64,000 bases of DNA from Cavia porcellus (GCF_034190915.1 NW_026947509.1:31566767-31630766); one strand, 5' to 3'. Shown: positions 46,405 to 58,180, counted from the first letter of the stretch. A program made the numbers and translations. Notes: generated by a model not told the origin, from the sequence alone.

Positions 46405-46888
46405 GGCCCACCTCATCTATATTTTTAAAGAACTACCTTTGGCTTTATCAATTCTTTCTTCATTTATTTTCTCTTTGATTAAATTCTGCACTTCTTATTA
46501 CTTCTGTCTTTCTACTTTTCTGGGGTTTGCTTTGTTCTTCTTGTAACTTCTTGAGATATTGATTTTAAATCTTTCTTCCTTTCTAATACATTTGCTTAGG
46601 GTTATAAATTTTTCAACTATGCACATCTTAAGATTTAGCCCATAAATTTTGTTCTGAAGCACTTCTACCATCACTCAGTTTAAAATGTTTTCTCATTTAG
46701 ATTAGATTATAATTTATTTTTTGACTAATGACTTATCTAGAAGCATACGGCTTATGCTATAAATTTGTATTCAGTTATTCTTTCATTATTAACCTTCTGG
46801 CCTAGATCTTCTGTGAGCAGAGAATACTCTATATCCTACTTCATTTGAAAATTTGAACCTTACTTCATGGGCTAACGTGGTCAGCTTT
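46405..46888 (-). mobile_element. L1 ORF2 fragment, part 1
   Basis: The plus strand is antisense L1 ORF2: 'TTTTTAAAGAACTACCTTTGGCTTTATCAATTC...', '...GGTTATAAATTTTTCAACTATGCAC', 'GCCCATAAATTTTGTTCTGA', 'GACTAATGACTTATCTAGAAGC'. The element is split by the B1 that follows. Confidence 0.85.
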
Positions 46889-47104
46889 GCTGGATGTGGT
46901 GCCACGCACTGGTAATCTCAGCACTCAGGAGGCTGAGATAGGAGGATCACTGTGAGTCCAAGGCCAACCTGGGCTACATAAGTGAGTTCAAGGCAGGCCT
47001 GAACTACATAGTAAAGCCCTGTCTCAGCAAAACAAAACAAAACAAAACAAAACAAAACAAAACATCAACAAAACAAAACAAACAAGCAAAAAAAAAAAAA
47101 AAAA
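46889..47104 (+). mobile_element. B1 SINE with internal duplication and (CAAAA)n tail, inserted in L1
   Basis: GCTGGATGTGGTGCCACGCACTGGTAATC start, duplicated internal motif (GGCCAACCTGGGCTACATAAG and GGCAGGCCTGAACTACATAG), CCCTGTCTCAGC, and a tail of about eight AAAAC units and an A-run. Confidence 0.93.
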
Positions 47105-47460
47105 CCCCACCCAAAACCAAAACCTAATTGTCAGTTTGGGAAATGTTCCACATAATTAAAAAAGAATATGTATTTTGCCAGCGCTGAGGGAAACTCGGGC
47201 AAATCTGTTGCTAATATTGCTTAAATCCATGTGCTTCTGATCTGAAGGGATGTGCCTGGTTGTTCTCTTAGCTTCTGAGAAAGGCGCTCATCTACCCTGC
47301 ATTTCCTTGAAGTCTGTCAGTTTTGCTTGTAACATTTTGAATCTATGCTGTTTGGTGTCTTCAAATGTAGGGTTCTTACATCTTTCCAGCAGACTGAACA
47401 TCTTCCATTATGACATAAGCCTACTTTTCTGCAGTGATGCTTCTTGTGGCACTGTGGAAC
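47105..47460 (-). mobile_element. L1 ORF2 fragment, part 2
   Basis: Continuation of the L1 at 46405: 'AAAGAATATGTATTTTGCC', '...GTCTGTCAGTTTTGCTTGTAACATTTTGAATCTATGCTGTTTGGTG', 'GGGTTCTTACATCTTTCCAGCAG', 'TTATGACATAAGCCTACTTTTC', in order with antisense ORF2. Confidence 0.8.
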
Positions 47461-47989
47461 ATTCACAGGTAAGTGGCACCTTTTCAATAGAATAAATGTC
47501 CCTCAAAAGCCAGGAAAAGGAATGATGTTCTCAGATTGACAAAACAGTGGTCCTCAGCTTTCCAAAAACTCAGAGAGGTGGGTTGATTACTCCCCTGCCC
47601 CTGGAAGGCAGCCTGTTGTCTCAGCTGGTCTGGGGTGAAGTTGACTGCTTTTTGTGGCTGGTCTCTATCCCACGCCCTTCCTGCTAGGGTGCAGTAACCA
47701 GTGTCCCAGCTGAAAGCCTATGTGTTCATGTGGGCCCTTTCCCACTGCTGGGCTCTAAATATCAATATTTGCCCTTTCCATAGCAGACACTTCTCCAGGT
47801 CCTGGGTGGATATTGACTTCATGTCCTTGCAGAAAAGGGAGCCTGGGTCTCTCCTTTTGGACAATAATGAGTGCCATGCAAAGGCTGGGCTCACCCCTCA
47901 GCCTCAGAAGTTCTGCTCTAGTGGGTGTATTAATCACATAATCCCAGATTATCTGAAATGATTGTTCCACTCTTTTGTCTCTTCTGTCT

Positions 47990-48150
47990 ACCCTTTTCTT
48001 TCTGCTCTGGGTTTTTCTTTTAGTTGGTGGCGCTCCAAATGTGTACAGTGATTTCCAATAGTTGCTTAAATTTGCATTTTTCTGATTAAGCCTGATGAAT
48101 TAGAGCCTTTGGGTTTTTCCTTGTAATCTGCTTGTTCGTATCTGCGATGG
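47990..48150 (-). mobile_element. L1 fragment (short)
   Basis: 'GTACAGTGATTTCCAATAGTTGCTTAAATTTGCATTTTTCTGATTAAGCCTGATGAATTAGAGCC' resembles antisense L1 ORF2 3' sequence ('TTAATTTGCATTTCCCTGAT...TGAGC'). Confidence 0.55.
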
Positions 48151-48399
48151 CTTGTCTAGGAGCTCTCCCAAAGCCTCACGCAGCCACAGATGGGGCTTTT
48201 CCAGAGGTGGCTGAAACTAGAGTGTGTGGCTGATGCACAGTGTAATGCCAGGGGATTAAAGATATGAGGATTAAGGGCGGTGATTACTGAATCAGCCCCC
48301 TGATTGCTTTGGCATCCTCCTAATCTCTGGTAGCCTGGATACAATGTAAGCGACAGGAAGAGGCTTCTCACTTGGTTCTTACACTGCTACTGTCTACCT

Positions 48400-48565
48400 G
48401 CCATGAACTACTCTGCAATGCCTATCTTCCATGTCACTCCGCCTCAGAGCTGGCCAATTACAATCTGAAACCTCTACAAACTGTGAGATAAATAAATCGT
48501 TCCCATTTTAACTTTGCACATTGGGTCTTTTGCCTCAGCACTGGGTGAAAAATAGCTAAGACAAT
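48400..48565 (+). mobile_element. MaLR LTR 3' end
   Basis: 'CCTATCTTCCATGTCACTCCGCCTCAGAGC', 'ACAATCTGAAACCTCTACAAACTGTGAGATAAATAAATC', '...TTGGGTCTTTTGCCTCAGCACTGGGTGAAAAATAGCTAAGACA' matches the 3' end of rodent MaLR LTRs, including the AATAAA polyadenylation signal. Confidence 0.7.
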
Positions 48566-48614
48566 AGCTTTTGCCACTTCATTTTTGTTGCTGTATTTTC
48601 CTAGTAAATTGGGA

Positions 48615-49015
48615 GGATACCTTGGTCACTTTCCTCACTGCTGGGGCAAAATATCCAATACTCACAATTTAAAGAAGGAGAGGTTTATTTTGGCTCCCAG
48701 TTTGTAGGGATGTCAGTCCATAGTCAGGTGGATCCAAGGCAGGACAGTATGGTGGCAAAAGGGCATGACCAAGAAAAGCTGTTCACAGCAGGGTGGACAG
48801 GAAGCAGAGACAGAAGTGAAAGACCTGTCTTCCAGGCCACGCCCATCTTGGACCACACCCCAGGCCACACCCCCAGTGATAGGCCCCACCTCCTAATCAG
48901 AGGTCAGCTAGCAGTCTCCACAATTCAGCCCCTTGTCAAAAGCATCACCTTTGAGTGGATGAAACTTTGGGGGACATCTAGATATAAGCATGATGAAACA
49001 CTTTCTAGTATGTTC
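48615..49015 (-). mobile_element. MaLR LTR (reverse orientation)
   Basis: The plus strand has 'AAGAAGGAGAGGTTTATTTTGGCTCCCAGTTTGTAGGGATGTCAGTCCATAGTCAGGTGG', '...CAGTATGGTGGCAAAAGGGCATG', 'GATAGGCCCCACCTCCTAATCAGAGG' and 'GGATGAAACTTTGGGGGACATCTAGAT', the reversed order of a MaLR LTR. It lies tail-to-tail with the one at 48400. Confidence 0.75.
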
Positions 49016-49272
49016 TACACGCACACCACTTGTTAGCTTTAGTCACCGCAGTCCTATTGCCTAACAATTTGCTCTACTGTGTTTTTCGTTGAATACAAGT
49101 GCTTACTTTTAGTGTATTTTATTTTTTATCAGCTTTAACACAAGATTTATGCTGTCGAAATTTTGTATTGAAAGATTTTTCTAACCCAGCTCACAATGCA
49201 TTAGATTACCTTTTCTTTCACTAACTTTACAATTTTATGTGTAACTTCTTTAATAAAATCACTAAGTCATTA

Positions 49273-49362
49273 AATTGCCCCCGTTGGTCTCCAGCCCGTC
49301 ATGTTCCTGCCTCAGCCTCCCAGAATGCTAGGATGACAAGTATGAGCCACCCTGGCTGCCTT
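49273..49362 (-). mobile_element. B1 fragment
   Basis: 'TTGGTCTCCAGCCCGTCATGTTCCTGCCTCAGCCTCCCAGAATGCTAGGATGACAAGTATGAGCCACCCTGGC' is a reverse-strand B1 lacking its 3' part. Flanked by L1-like sequence on the right. Confidence 0.75.
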
Positions 49363-49379
49363 ACATTTGATGTTTAATC

Positions 49380-50165
49380 TGAATACAGTGCAGCTTTTTA
49401 TGTGCTTTAGTGTAGGCATCCAGTTTAATGTTTTTCACTTGGTGAGCTGGTTTTCCCAAGATCAGCTGTTAAATGGTTCTTTCTCCACGGATGTGTGCCA
49501 CTAACACCCATTTTCCATAATACCCTGTTTTTCCTGAGCTCTCTACTCTCAGCTATTTGTCTACTGTAGACTCAGTGCCCTGTTCCCACGAATCTGAAGT
49601 GTGTCTTAACATCTTTCAAGGCAAATCACCTATTTCTTGAAGACAACAATATGCAATATATTAGCCATTGTTAATCTCCTACTATTTTGTTTTGAAATTC
49701 TGTATCATTTTTATTCTTTTTTCATCTTAAAATAAAAAGATAGACAAGTGTTAGTGCACTTTTATTTCTTCATATGCTTTTAAAATAAATTCTTTAAAAG
49801 ATCTAATTGGAGTTTTGATTGGGATTGCAGAGAATTTATGCACTAATTTTGTGCTAATTAACATCTTTATAACTTCAAATCATTTCATCATGATGTAGCG
49901 AATGTCTCTTCATTTACTCAATTTCTACTGCCTAAACATAATTTTGAAATTTCACCACAAAAGCATTGCATATTATTGGTTATGGTGGTTCCTAAATATG
50001 CCAGAATGCAGTACATTGCCCTGGGAATGCACTTTCCTTGACTACATTTTCCATTCTTATGGCTGATGTAGAAAAACAATGTGGCTTTTGAGGATTGGTC
50101 TTGTAGTCAGACTCTGATGAACAGTCTTTTCAGCCCTATTACTTTTTGGATGCACTGGGTTTTGG
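49380..50165 (-). mobile_element. L1 ORF2 fragment
   Basis: Antisense ORF2 in order: 'GGCATCCAGTTTAATGTTTTTCACTTGGTGAGCTGG', '...GAGTTTTGATTGGGATTGCAGAGAATTTATG', 'AACATCTTTATAACTTC', '...AATGTCTCTTCATTTACTCAATTTC', '...ATTCTTATGGCTGATGTAGAAAAACAATGTGG'. It carries many stops, so it is dead. Confidence 0.8.
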
Positions 50166-51978
50166 GGCAGATGATCTTTCAGTAACTATGGTTTTTTATT
50201 CTTAATCTTTTCCTTATAACTCTTCTATCCTTTATTTGTTTAATTTTCTTGTAGCATTTCCCGAGACCCGTGGCAGAACTCTAATTTCAGTGCATATGAA
50301 CTTTGTTGTCTTGCTGTCTTAACAAAGAATGTGTCTACAGTTTTTTCATGCAGAATATACAGTTGTCACAAGCATCTGACATAAAACTGCCAAGCTAAGG
50401 AAGGTCACGTCTGCTGGCTTGCTAAAACTTGTTTTCAATATGATCGTATCGAGCATTACTAAATTCTGCTACCGTTCAGTTGCGATAGTTGAGTGTCTTT
50501 TCTCTTCTTTCCTCTATTTCTGATCTGAATCATTGTCTGAAGCTGCTTCTGGGGCCCCGTGGGAGGCTGACAATGGCAGCGTTTCTTTCCTTGGTACAGA
50601 TTTGGATATGTGATGTGACTAACTGGCCGAAACTGTCCTTATCTTTCTCCTCCCGGAAATCACAGCATTGAACTTCTGTTCGAAACAGGGCTCTGCAACC
50701 TGGATGAAATGCTTTCAAAATTGTCTCAACTATTGTCATTTTGAAAAGTGTTACACCGTTATCTCTCTGCCTGAGAACATCCTAGCAATTATTGTTGGTA
50801 TGAAAAAAAATTGCAGAAAAAAAAAAACCCATGCGAGATACATTTTGCAGTGCTGTGCATAATGTCAGCTGAGCACTTTTCATGTTACCTGGCCTTCCAA
50901 AAACTGGGGATCGCAGAACATCTGTGCTTATTTTGGGTTTATCTGCATGTATTTTATGAACTGTGTCTTTGAATGTCCCCTGGGTCTCCTTTGGTCACCG
51001 TAACCAGCTCGTAAATTAATCTCATCAGCTATGGGATTGCTGGGCATCGGTGCCACTCAACTGCGAACTCTGAAACGTGGCTTCCTCTCTCGGGGGGGGG
51101 GGGGCTAAAATCACAGTGGTGACCCTGACTGCAGCCTGAACCATGCCAGTGAGAGGTAGAAGGAAATCTGTGGCTCTTGATTGATGTTTTAAATTTCCCA
51201 CGAGGCCAAGTTTAATTTAAAACACAATAAAAGCAAACCCTTTCTGTTTAGTTTTTAGTGCACAGATGCTATTTCTTGTTGTTTGTCTATTATCAAGGCC
51301 AGTGAGTCATTCTTGGGGTGACATTGTATGTCACTGCTCCCATCTTTCATTACCCTTGGTTGCAAAGCCTCATGGGCTCCGCCTGCAGCATTCCTGCAGC
51401 TTAAGGCCTTCAAAGGACCACTCGGTTTGTCCTGTGGAGGGTGAAAGCATGACAAGACCGTGGGACCTGCCTGTGCGTATAGAGATGTGTCCTTCCCTCC
51501 TGGTGGGGACCCATCAGAGAAGCCCCGATATTCTCCCGTGTTGGCAGAAAATCTCTTTTGGTTTCATTTCTTCCTACTGCGGTTTCCTACTGCGTGGTTT
51601 TTCAAAGAGAGCAGAAATGTTCAGCCCTTCTGGTTTCCCCTTTTTCTAAATACCCCACTATTATCTCTCCACGGACCAGCTCTTGGTGGAATTCGCCTTT
51701 GGAAAGGGTTGTGGGTTGTGAAATGCTTGTGGATGTGTCTGGAAATATCCCTTGGAAACAGAGGCTGCCGGGCACCAGGAAGCAGCTGTGGCCTTTGTTT
51801 CTGTGCCTGCCTCTTTGTCCGTGGCCAGCAGATGGGGCATCTGGTGACCCAAGGGACCCTCTTTCCCCAAGGCTGAGCTTTGGGTGAATGGAGAAGCTGG
51901 TGGAGAGGCAGGCTGCAGTGAGTGGGTCACTTCTGTAAGCTGGCAGCCTGGACAAACAGTGTCATTTTTCAGGCTTTT
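50166..51978. other. unassigned, includes a G13 run
   Basis: No gene supported. 51092-51104 is an uninterrupted run of 13 G. Frames at 51266-51955 overlap in four phases and have no domain. The 50400-51060 part is repeat-free. Confidence 0.4.
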
Positions 51979-52111
51979 GACTTCATTCTTGTTTTTTATT
52001 TTATTTTATTTTATTTTTATCTGTACCAGGGATTGAACTCATGACCATGTGCTTGCAAGGCAGGTACTTATGTCACTGAGCTAAATCCCCAGCCCCTCGA
52101 CTTCATTCTTG
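51979..52111 (-). mobile_element. ID SINE with perfect 13-bp target-site duplication
   Basis: On the minus strand: GGGCTGGGGATTTAGCTCAG, B box 'GAGTTCAATCCC', CTGGTACAG, then a tail seen on plus as repeated TTTTA units. GACTTCATTCTTG lies at both 51979-51991 and 52099-52111. The tail has turned into a (TTTTA)n-type microsatellite. Confidence 0.95.
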
Positions 52112-55060
52112 AGGTATACAGGACTGAGCCACCCCCTTTCAGCTCTCAATTTTTATTTCATTTCCTTTGCAAGATCATTGCTTTTCTGTACTAGAGGATG
52201 CACTGATCTCCAGAGGAAGCAGCATCTGGATGACAAGTTGTTCCCTCATCTCATTTCTAGAGTGAGGTATTGGGGCTTTGGGAAGTGGAGTTTAAGTCCT
52301 AGTAGCGGGGCCTGTGTAAAACTCCTCTGGAGACCCATGTGTAAGAGCTCTGAAAGCTCCAGCAGATGGTTCTATAGGGTGGCACAGGGACTTCCTGAGC
52401 TCCGAATGCTGGTTGTCTCCATGCTGTGTTTCCCCATTCTTCCTGCATGCCAGGGCGGCAGCAGCTCTGGGCATCCAGCCCTTGGCCCAGGTGTGGGACA
52501 GGGTTCCCCCACACTCTCTCCCAATTCCCTGCTGGTGTTCTAAGGGGCATGGAGGGACACACATCCCTCCCTGATCAGAGATGCTCTGTGGGGATCCTTC
52601 CAGTTCCCTGCCACCCAGGAGCCTGAAGAAGTCCCCTACAGCAGCCAAGGAGAGGGGAAGAGGTGGAGCAAAGCTGGGAAGGCAGAGGCAGGCTGATATC
52701 TCTGTTAGGGGGCTCATGACTGCTGTGTCAGGCAGTCTCAGGACACACGGCACTTGTGGCCTCTTGGGGCTTAATCTTGGCTACCATCCTTCAGCAGCTG
52801 CAGGGGCCGCCCAGGGCACACTTTATTGCTGATGTCTGTGAGAGACCCTGACATAGAGGATCCAGTGAAGTTCTATCCAGGTTTCTGATCCACGGAAGTC
52901 ATAAGAAGTACAGTTTTCTAAAATACTAAGCTTGGGGTGATTTGCATGTGGCACTAGGTAACTCACCTGGATTCCTTATGCCTCGTTGCTTTTCCTCGGA
53001 GCGAGGTTTAGACCTGTTTTCCTTCTCTAACGCATACGGTGATCTGTTGTCCAACTTCGTCACTCTCGCACCTCATTTGGGGGAGTACTTGGGGCTCACA
53101 ACCCTCTCTTCTAGGTTTCTCTACTTGTGCTACTTGTAATAGAGCAAGGTGCGATGGTGCTCGCTGTGGGGGATAAAGACACCGAGGTGTAGAACTCCTA
53201 ACGGAAACACAGCCTGCCAGAGAGAAGAATCGAGAAACAGCCTGGAGAAGGCGCACATCTGCCCAGCCTGAGCCAGCTGGTGGCAGCCGTGGCAGGACCG
53301 ACGACTGGCTTCTGCACTCTTGTCCGATGTGCTTGTCCTGGAGCATGATGGGCAGCTCTGCTGGGTGCCGTCTAGCTCAGGAGGTCTACGGGATGGGGAC
53401 ACTGTTGGAGGGAGGCTTGTCCCAGGGCTGCCATGCTTGGCTTTCCACCCTTGACCCCCAAGGAACCCCGAATGGTCCCCATCGGAGCACAGGGCCTTCA
53501 CCTGTGTCCACTGCTTCCCAGGCAGGGGGACCATCCAAGGGCATTCAGTTCATCAGTGTCCTCACCTACCACAAACTCGTCACCACAAGCAGTGGCATCT
53601 TTTCCTGATCAATGGTTTCTGCAGCTTCTTTTGTTCTAAGGCTTTTGGTGACTGCCCCTAGTTTATCGCAGAACCTGTTCACCAACCCCCCGGGGGATTT
53701 TTGCATCCTTTGCACAGAAATGCTGATGTTCAAGGGCCATAAGGGAGCAAAAGGGTGGACAGCGGGCAACCTAACTCTTCCAAAGCAGGCTGTCAATGCT
53801 AGCAATGATGCGATGGATAGGGTTGTGAGGTGCTGATTACCCGTGTCCCTTAGATGAGCCTGGTAGTTTTCTCTGAGTTCCGAGTGTGGTTCATTCCCAT
53901 GACTGGAAGGTCGGGGCTGTGAACACAGTTTGCATTACACATACGCTGCGGCAAGAGTGTGGTTACCTTCAATCCCACTGGCCCATTTATCCACTGGAAA
54001 TATTCACTGGGCAGGAGACACAATGTCGTGCCTGATCAGAGAGGTTTAACCCAGGCACTTGCAATTTAGCTGGGCAGACAGATATTAATCAATATTTGTG
54101 CCTTACCCTCATGTGGCCTGAGCAGTTCCAGGGTCCCAGGGACAATGTGACCCAGGGTGCGGACCTTGGGCTGAGTGTGAGCAGTAAGAGATGATATCAT
54201 GCAGAATGGGAAGGGAAGAATGTTCTCAGTGGAGGGAAGCATGGGCAAAGGCCCTGTGGAGGAAGAGGGAAGTCTGTGTAGATGTAGCTGGAAGAAGGCT
54301 GGATCTCTAGACAGTGAGGGGAGTGTGTGCATGAAGCCAGGATGAAGGAGGACCCTCACAGAAAGTTTTATACAGCTTTACGTTTAGAACTGACACACAT
54401 ACTTGGTAATCCTTCTACTGAAAAAGCACTGAGTTAATTAAAAAAGGCATAAACTCACAAAGTTAACATAAAAGAAGAGAGCACAGCAATAAACTTGCAC
54501 ACACAGGCCATACAGGGAAATGCGATCTGAGGTGCAGTGCAGCTCTGGTTTCTTGGACCCCCAAGCCCCAGGTTTATTCTTCTCCTGATGCCAAGAGAGG
54601 AGACCTCGCTGGGGGCTCAGGTCAGCCAGTGGTGAACGCTGAGAATGTTCATCTCGGGGACAAACCTGTCGGTGGGTCCCTGTGACTCCAACGGAGGTCA
54701 CCCTGCATTGACCCTGCCGCTGGCAGCCCCTGTCTGTGCCGTGGGGCTGGCTCTGAGATGGAGCTGATGGCCGGGATGGTCACGCAGGCAGGGGCAGCAG
54801 TTGCCAGGCATCTGGGAGCTGTCAGCACCAGCAGCGCCTGGCACAGCCTGCAGCTCTGGCTCTGTTGTCTGGGGCTGCAGCCTGCGCAGCGGGGCTGGCT
54901 GCTTTGCATTTTCTGGTTCAGCGTTGATGAGTTACTTTCCAACTCTGTAGTGACTGGGTGTCCAGGCCAGACTGAGGTTGGTGGCGGGGTTTGTAGAAAG
55001 GTATGGAAATGAGTCAGCATACCAGGTACACAGGGCTGTCCCACCTTCAGACAGCTGTCT
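52112..55060. other. unassigned; weak old-repeat signature near 54000-54360
   Basis: 52290-53640 is GC-rich with overlapping frames in several phases (up to 153 codons) and no domain. 54200-54360 ('GGGAAGAATGTTCTCAGTGGAGGGAAGCATGGGCAAAGGCCCTGTGG...') resembles an ancient mammalian repeat of the 'GGAACAGCAAGTGCAAAGGCCC' type that I cannot name with certainty. Confidence 0.35.
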
Positions 55061-55081
55061 GTCATCTATCATCTGCCTATC

Positions 55082-55121
<40 letters not shown>

Positions 55122-55289
55122 GTATCATCTATCTATTTATGCATCTATCATTTGTCATTTATCATTATCTCACCTATCTAGCATGTCATCTATCTTTATC
55201 TATGTATCATCTATCATTATCTACCTATCATCTATTAATATCTAACACTATTTCTATCATCTATCATCCATCTAACATTATCTATCTAG

Positions 55290-55322
<33 letters not shown>

Positions 55323-55350
55323 CATCCATCCATCTATCTTATCTATCAAT
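55061..55350. repeat. compound (TATC)n/(CATC)n microsatellite, ~290 bp
   Basis: Two pure TATC blocks (about 55085-55120 and 55280-55322) are joined by degenerate ATCTATCA/TATCATT units and end in CATC units. They give the Leu-Ser-Ile-Tyr runs of overlapping frames, which are not genes. Confidence 0.95.
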
Positions 55351-55811
55351 GTTAATCTAGGAGCGCAGACATCTTACCAAGAGCCACAGGGGCCCCTCCG
55401 GAATACTTTGTCACCAAGCACCCCACTGACACTTTGTTAATGATCTTGGCATAGAGGCCGCATGACACTCTGTCCAGATTTCTGATCCAGGGAAATTGCC
55501 TGTTTTTCCACAATGATTTCCAACTGCCTGGAAAGTTAGCAGGGGCTGCGGAGCCATGAAGAGTGTGACCCTGAGAGAGGCCTGGTAAGGTACGGGGCAC
55601 AGGGACGAGGGCAGGAAGGAAGGGAGGGAAACAGTTTAGAAAGCAGAGACTGAAAGAGATAAAGATGTGTGTAAGGTAAGTAGAGGCAGTGAGGACACAG
55701 AAGTGCGTGAGCACAGATGTAGGCAAAGGTGGTGCAGGTGGGGATGTGGAGATGGAGATGGATGACGATGTCCAGAGGGCCCTGCAGATGCAGTCTCAGA
55801 CATGATGAGTC
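55351..55811. other. unassigned sequence
   Basis: No gene or confident repeat recognised. Two overlapping minus frames (124 and 106 codons) have no domain. Confidence 0.4.
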
Positions 55812-55880
55812 ATTCCACTCCCCACCCTGCGGTCCCCATCTGTAGACTGGGAACAATGGTGCGATCTACTTAGAGGGCCG
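55812..55880 (-). mobile_element. MIR fragment
   Basis: 'CATTCCACTCCCCACCCTGCGGTCCCCATCTGTAGACTGGGAACAATGGTGCGATCTACTTAGAGGG' is a reverse MIR core (CCTCATCTGTAAAATGGGGATAATAATAGTACCTAC...). Confidence 0.5.
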
Positions 55881-56754
55881 CTGCTCCACAAATCAGGGCT
55901 GAGGACGCTGTCCAGCACACGTGAGAAACTACTAGCGTTTGATTTTACTCACGTTTCCCTGGCACCAAATAAAGTATGTGCCGTGGATTGAAATCCTTTG
56001 CACCCTGACCTGTTGCATCTCTATTACTTTTTCCTAATTAATTTCTGTAAACTTCATAGACTCTGGATATTTTATGAGAATATTTTATCTTAGCCTGTCA
56101 TGACATAGAGCCTAAACATTTTTTAGTGCCAAATGTTTTGAATGTCTCGTGTGATTTTTCTTGTATATTCAAATTCTAACATTTAACTCTATCCAGAGAA
56201 TGATTTTATTGTTATAATTTTATTTTAATGTATAGGACTTTTCCCCATACTTTCCTAATCACTATTAAAATTTTTAATTTGTCTTATGAGTATTATCCAA
56301 GAGAATACTTACAAATGTTGGTGGGGGTAGAGTTCTCTAATTTAAAAATAGATAACCGATACAGGAATATATTGTATTGGGATCACAAATACTGATTGGA
56401 ATATTTCTACTTACAGAGAATTTCTTTAGCAGCATGCAAAAAATATAATCACTGCCCATAAATGCATTGCAGCTTCAGACTGCTCAGAGTTTATCGAAAT
56501 GCTTTGATGTCACTCATGACCCCTTTGACAGCCGTCTGAGGGGCTGGTGTCGTGTAAGTGTGCACACCCTTGAGTCACACTCCTATAGAGCAGCTCTATT
56601 TCTGGCCCTTTCCCTCATGTGTCTAATAAATTTTCCTTTGCATATTTTGTCACCATGCCACTCAGCCTAGGAGAAGGAAAGGAATGCCATCCAGTAGCTA
56701 TTTATACCATTATTGCTCAGCTGCTTTCCTTTCAGTCCAAGCAGTCCCCTGTGA
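55881..56754. other. AT-rich unassigned sequence
   Basis: Probably contains old L1 remnants (TTTATTTTAATG, TTTAATTTGTC) but no block is long enough to call. Confidence 0.35.
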
Positions 56755-56885
56755 GGTCACCAGTGGTATTTCCTGTTGTTAGGGACAGAAAAATAGCCCA
56801 GAGAGAGGCTGGTGTCCCTAAGTCCTCTGGCCCCAGCAGGTTGGTGTCAGAGCTCAAACCCATCTGTCCTCCAGGACCCCTGCCC
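56755..56885 (+). mobile_element. MIR SINE
   Basis: 'GGTATTTCCTGTTGTTAGGGACAGAAAAATAGCCCAGAGAGAGGCTGGTGTCCCTAAGTCC', then 'TGTCAGAGCTCAAACCCATCTGTCC', follows the MIR core through to its 3' part. Confidence 0.55.
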
Positions 56886-57454
56886 AGGTCTCTTTCTGGT
56901 TAGTTCTGCTTCACACATGACAGCATTTCTCTCACTACCAGCCCTGTGTAGATTTGTGTTCTGTTCAGTTTGGAGACCTGCCTTCTTTCTTGATTTCTAC
57001 TTCTTTTTTTTTTTTTTTTACAATCTCTGGTCATGTTGTTTGTGTTTTATTGTTATTTTTTCTTTCTTTTTGTATTACTTTTCATTTAATCTCACCAGAA
57101 CACTTCTGTTTTTAATATTGGGATCCGGTTTATTTAGATTCATGGCAATCTATGGTCATTTTTATTTTAATACCTCAACATGTGCCTTGGAGAAGTCTGC
57201 AATTATAAAGTCTTATCACCAGAGAGTATGGTAAACACCGCAAGCCACCGAGGATCCTTCCTCCCGCTAGATAGATTCAGTCTGAAACGTTTCTTTGTCT
57301 CACACACAATAGAAAGCAGTTTTATGACACCATCCCATTTTGCATGACTTCATGAGCTGCTTATTGAACTATTTATTGAGCCAATAGGAACGTGGAATTT
57401 GCAGGTGGCATAAAGGAATGCATTACCATTTCTTAGCCATCTCCACTGTTCACG

Positions 57455-57720
57455 TTACCTAGGCGGTTTCCAATTTCTGCATGCATTAAGCTTTTCTAAG
57501 TAAAGCTGAAACAAACAGCCTTGAAGTTAAGGCTTTGAGGTTTTTCTCAGCAAGTCCCATTGATAAGTTCCTGGAAGCGGAATTAGGCAAAGGTCACGAA
57601 TATTCTCAGTGTGGTGATGTATTACCCAACCACTGCTCCTTAAAAAATAACTTCCTTGCTTATAAACTCATTCTCTGTCCATGAAAAAGTAACCTTCCTT
57701 AGCAGTCCCTTCATACCCCA
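57455..57720 (-). mobile_element. old L1 3' fragment
   Basis: 'TAGGCGGTTTCCAATTTCTGCATG', '...GTAAAGCTGAAACAAACAGCC', 'GATAAGTTCCTGGAAGCGGAATTAGGCAAAGG', 'CAACCACTGCTCCTTAAAAAATAAC', 'TATAAACTCATTCTCTGTCCATG' follow the antisense of an old L1 3' region. 73-codon frame over its end ignored. Confidence 0.65.
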
Positions 57721-57997
57721 AACCTACACAGATTCTAAAAAAGCCCTGGTCATTTTCTACTGCTGCGGACAGATCACAGACTCACACCAGGAAGGCCCAA
57801 GGTCCAGGCTCAGATTTAGGACTGCCCGGAGCCCCAGCGGTTCCTCCACCAGTGGCAAGTCGGCCAGATGGCAGTAAGTGCTCTCCTGTCGCCCAAGCAG
57901 ATGGCGGAGAGGTTTCAGACATGTCTGGTTACATGTCCAAAGCTTACTTAGGGCTCAAATTAGGGGTCCACAGACATTCTGGGAGCATGAGTAGACT

Positions 57998-58180
57998 TCT
58001 TGGTACCAAGGACCAAACCCAGGGCCTTGACTCTGAGCTTCATTCCCATACCTTTTAAAATTATTTTTCTTTATTTTGAGACAAGGTCTGGCGAAGTTGC
58101 CCAGACTGGGATCCAGTTTGTGATCCACCTGCCTCAGCCATGCAGAGCACTAGGATCACTATGGGCTACACCTGGCTATG
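57998..58180 (-). mobile_element. B1-ID composite SINE
   Basis: The plus strand shows ID in reverse (TTGGTACCAAGGACCAAACCCAGGGCCTTG, to about 58052), then a T-rich linker. A reverse B1 follows (TTTGAGACAAGGTCTGGCGAAGTTGCCC...CCTGCCTCAGCC...CTACACCTGGC). On the element's own strand the order is B1-linker-ID. Confidence 0.8.

Noticed and set aside
52292..52753. 153-codon minus-strand frame and neighbours in the same GC-rich DNA
   Set aside because: Up to four phases are open at once, the hallmark of GC-rich non-coding sequence.
55061..55350. CRISPR-like array
   Set aside because: Unit length is 4 bp with no spacers. This is a mammalian microsatellite.
55003..55360. Frames with long Leu-Ser-Ile-Tyr runs
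   Set aside because: They are translations of the TATC microsatellite.
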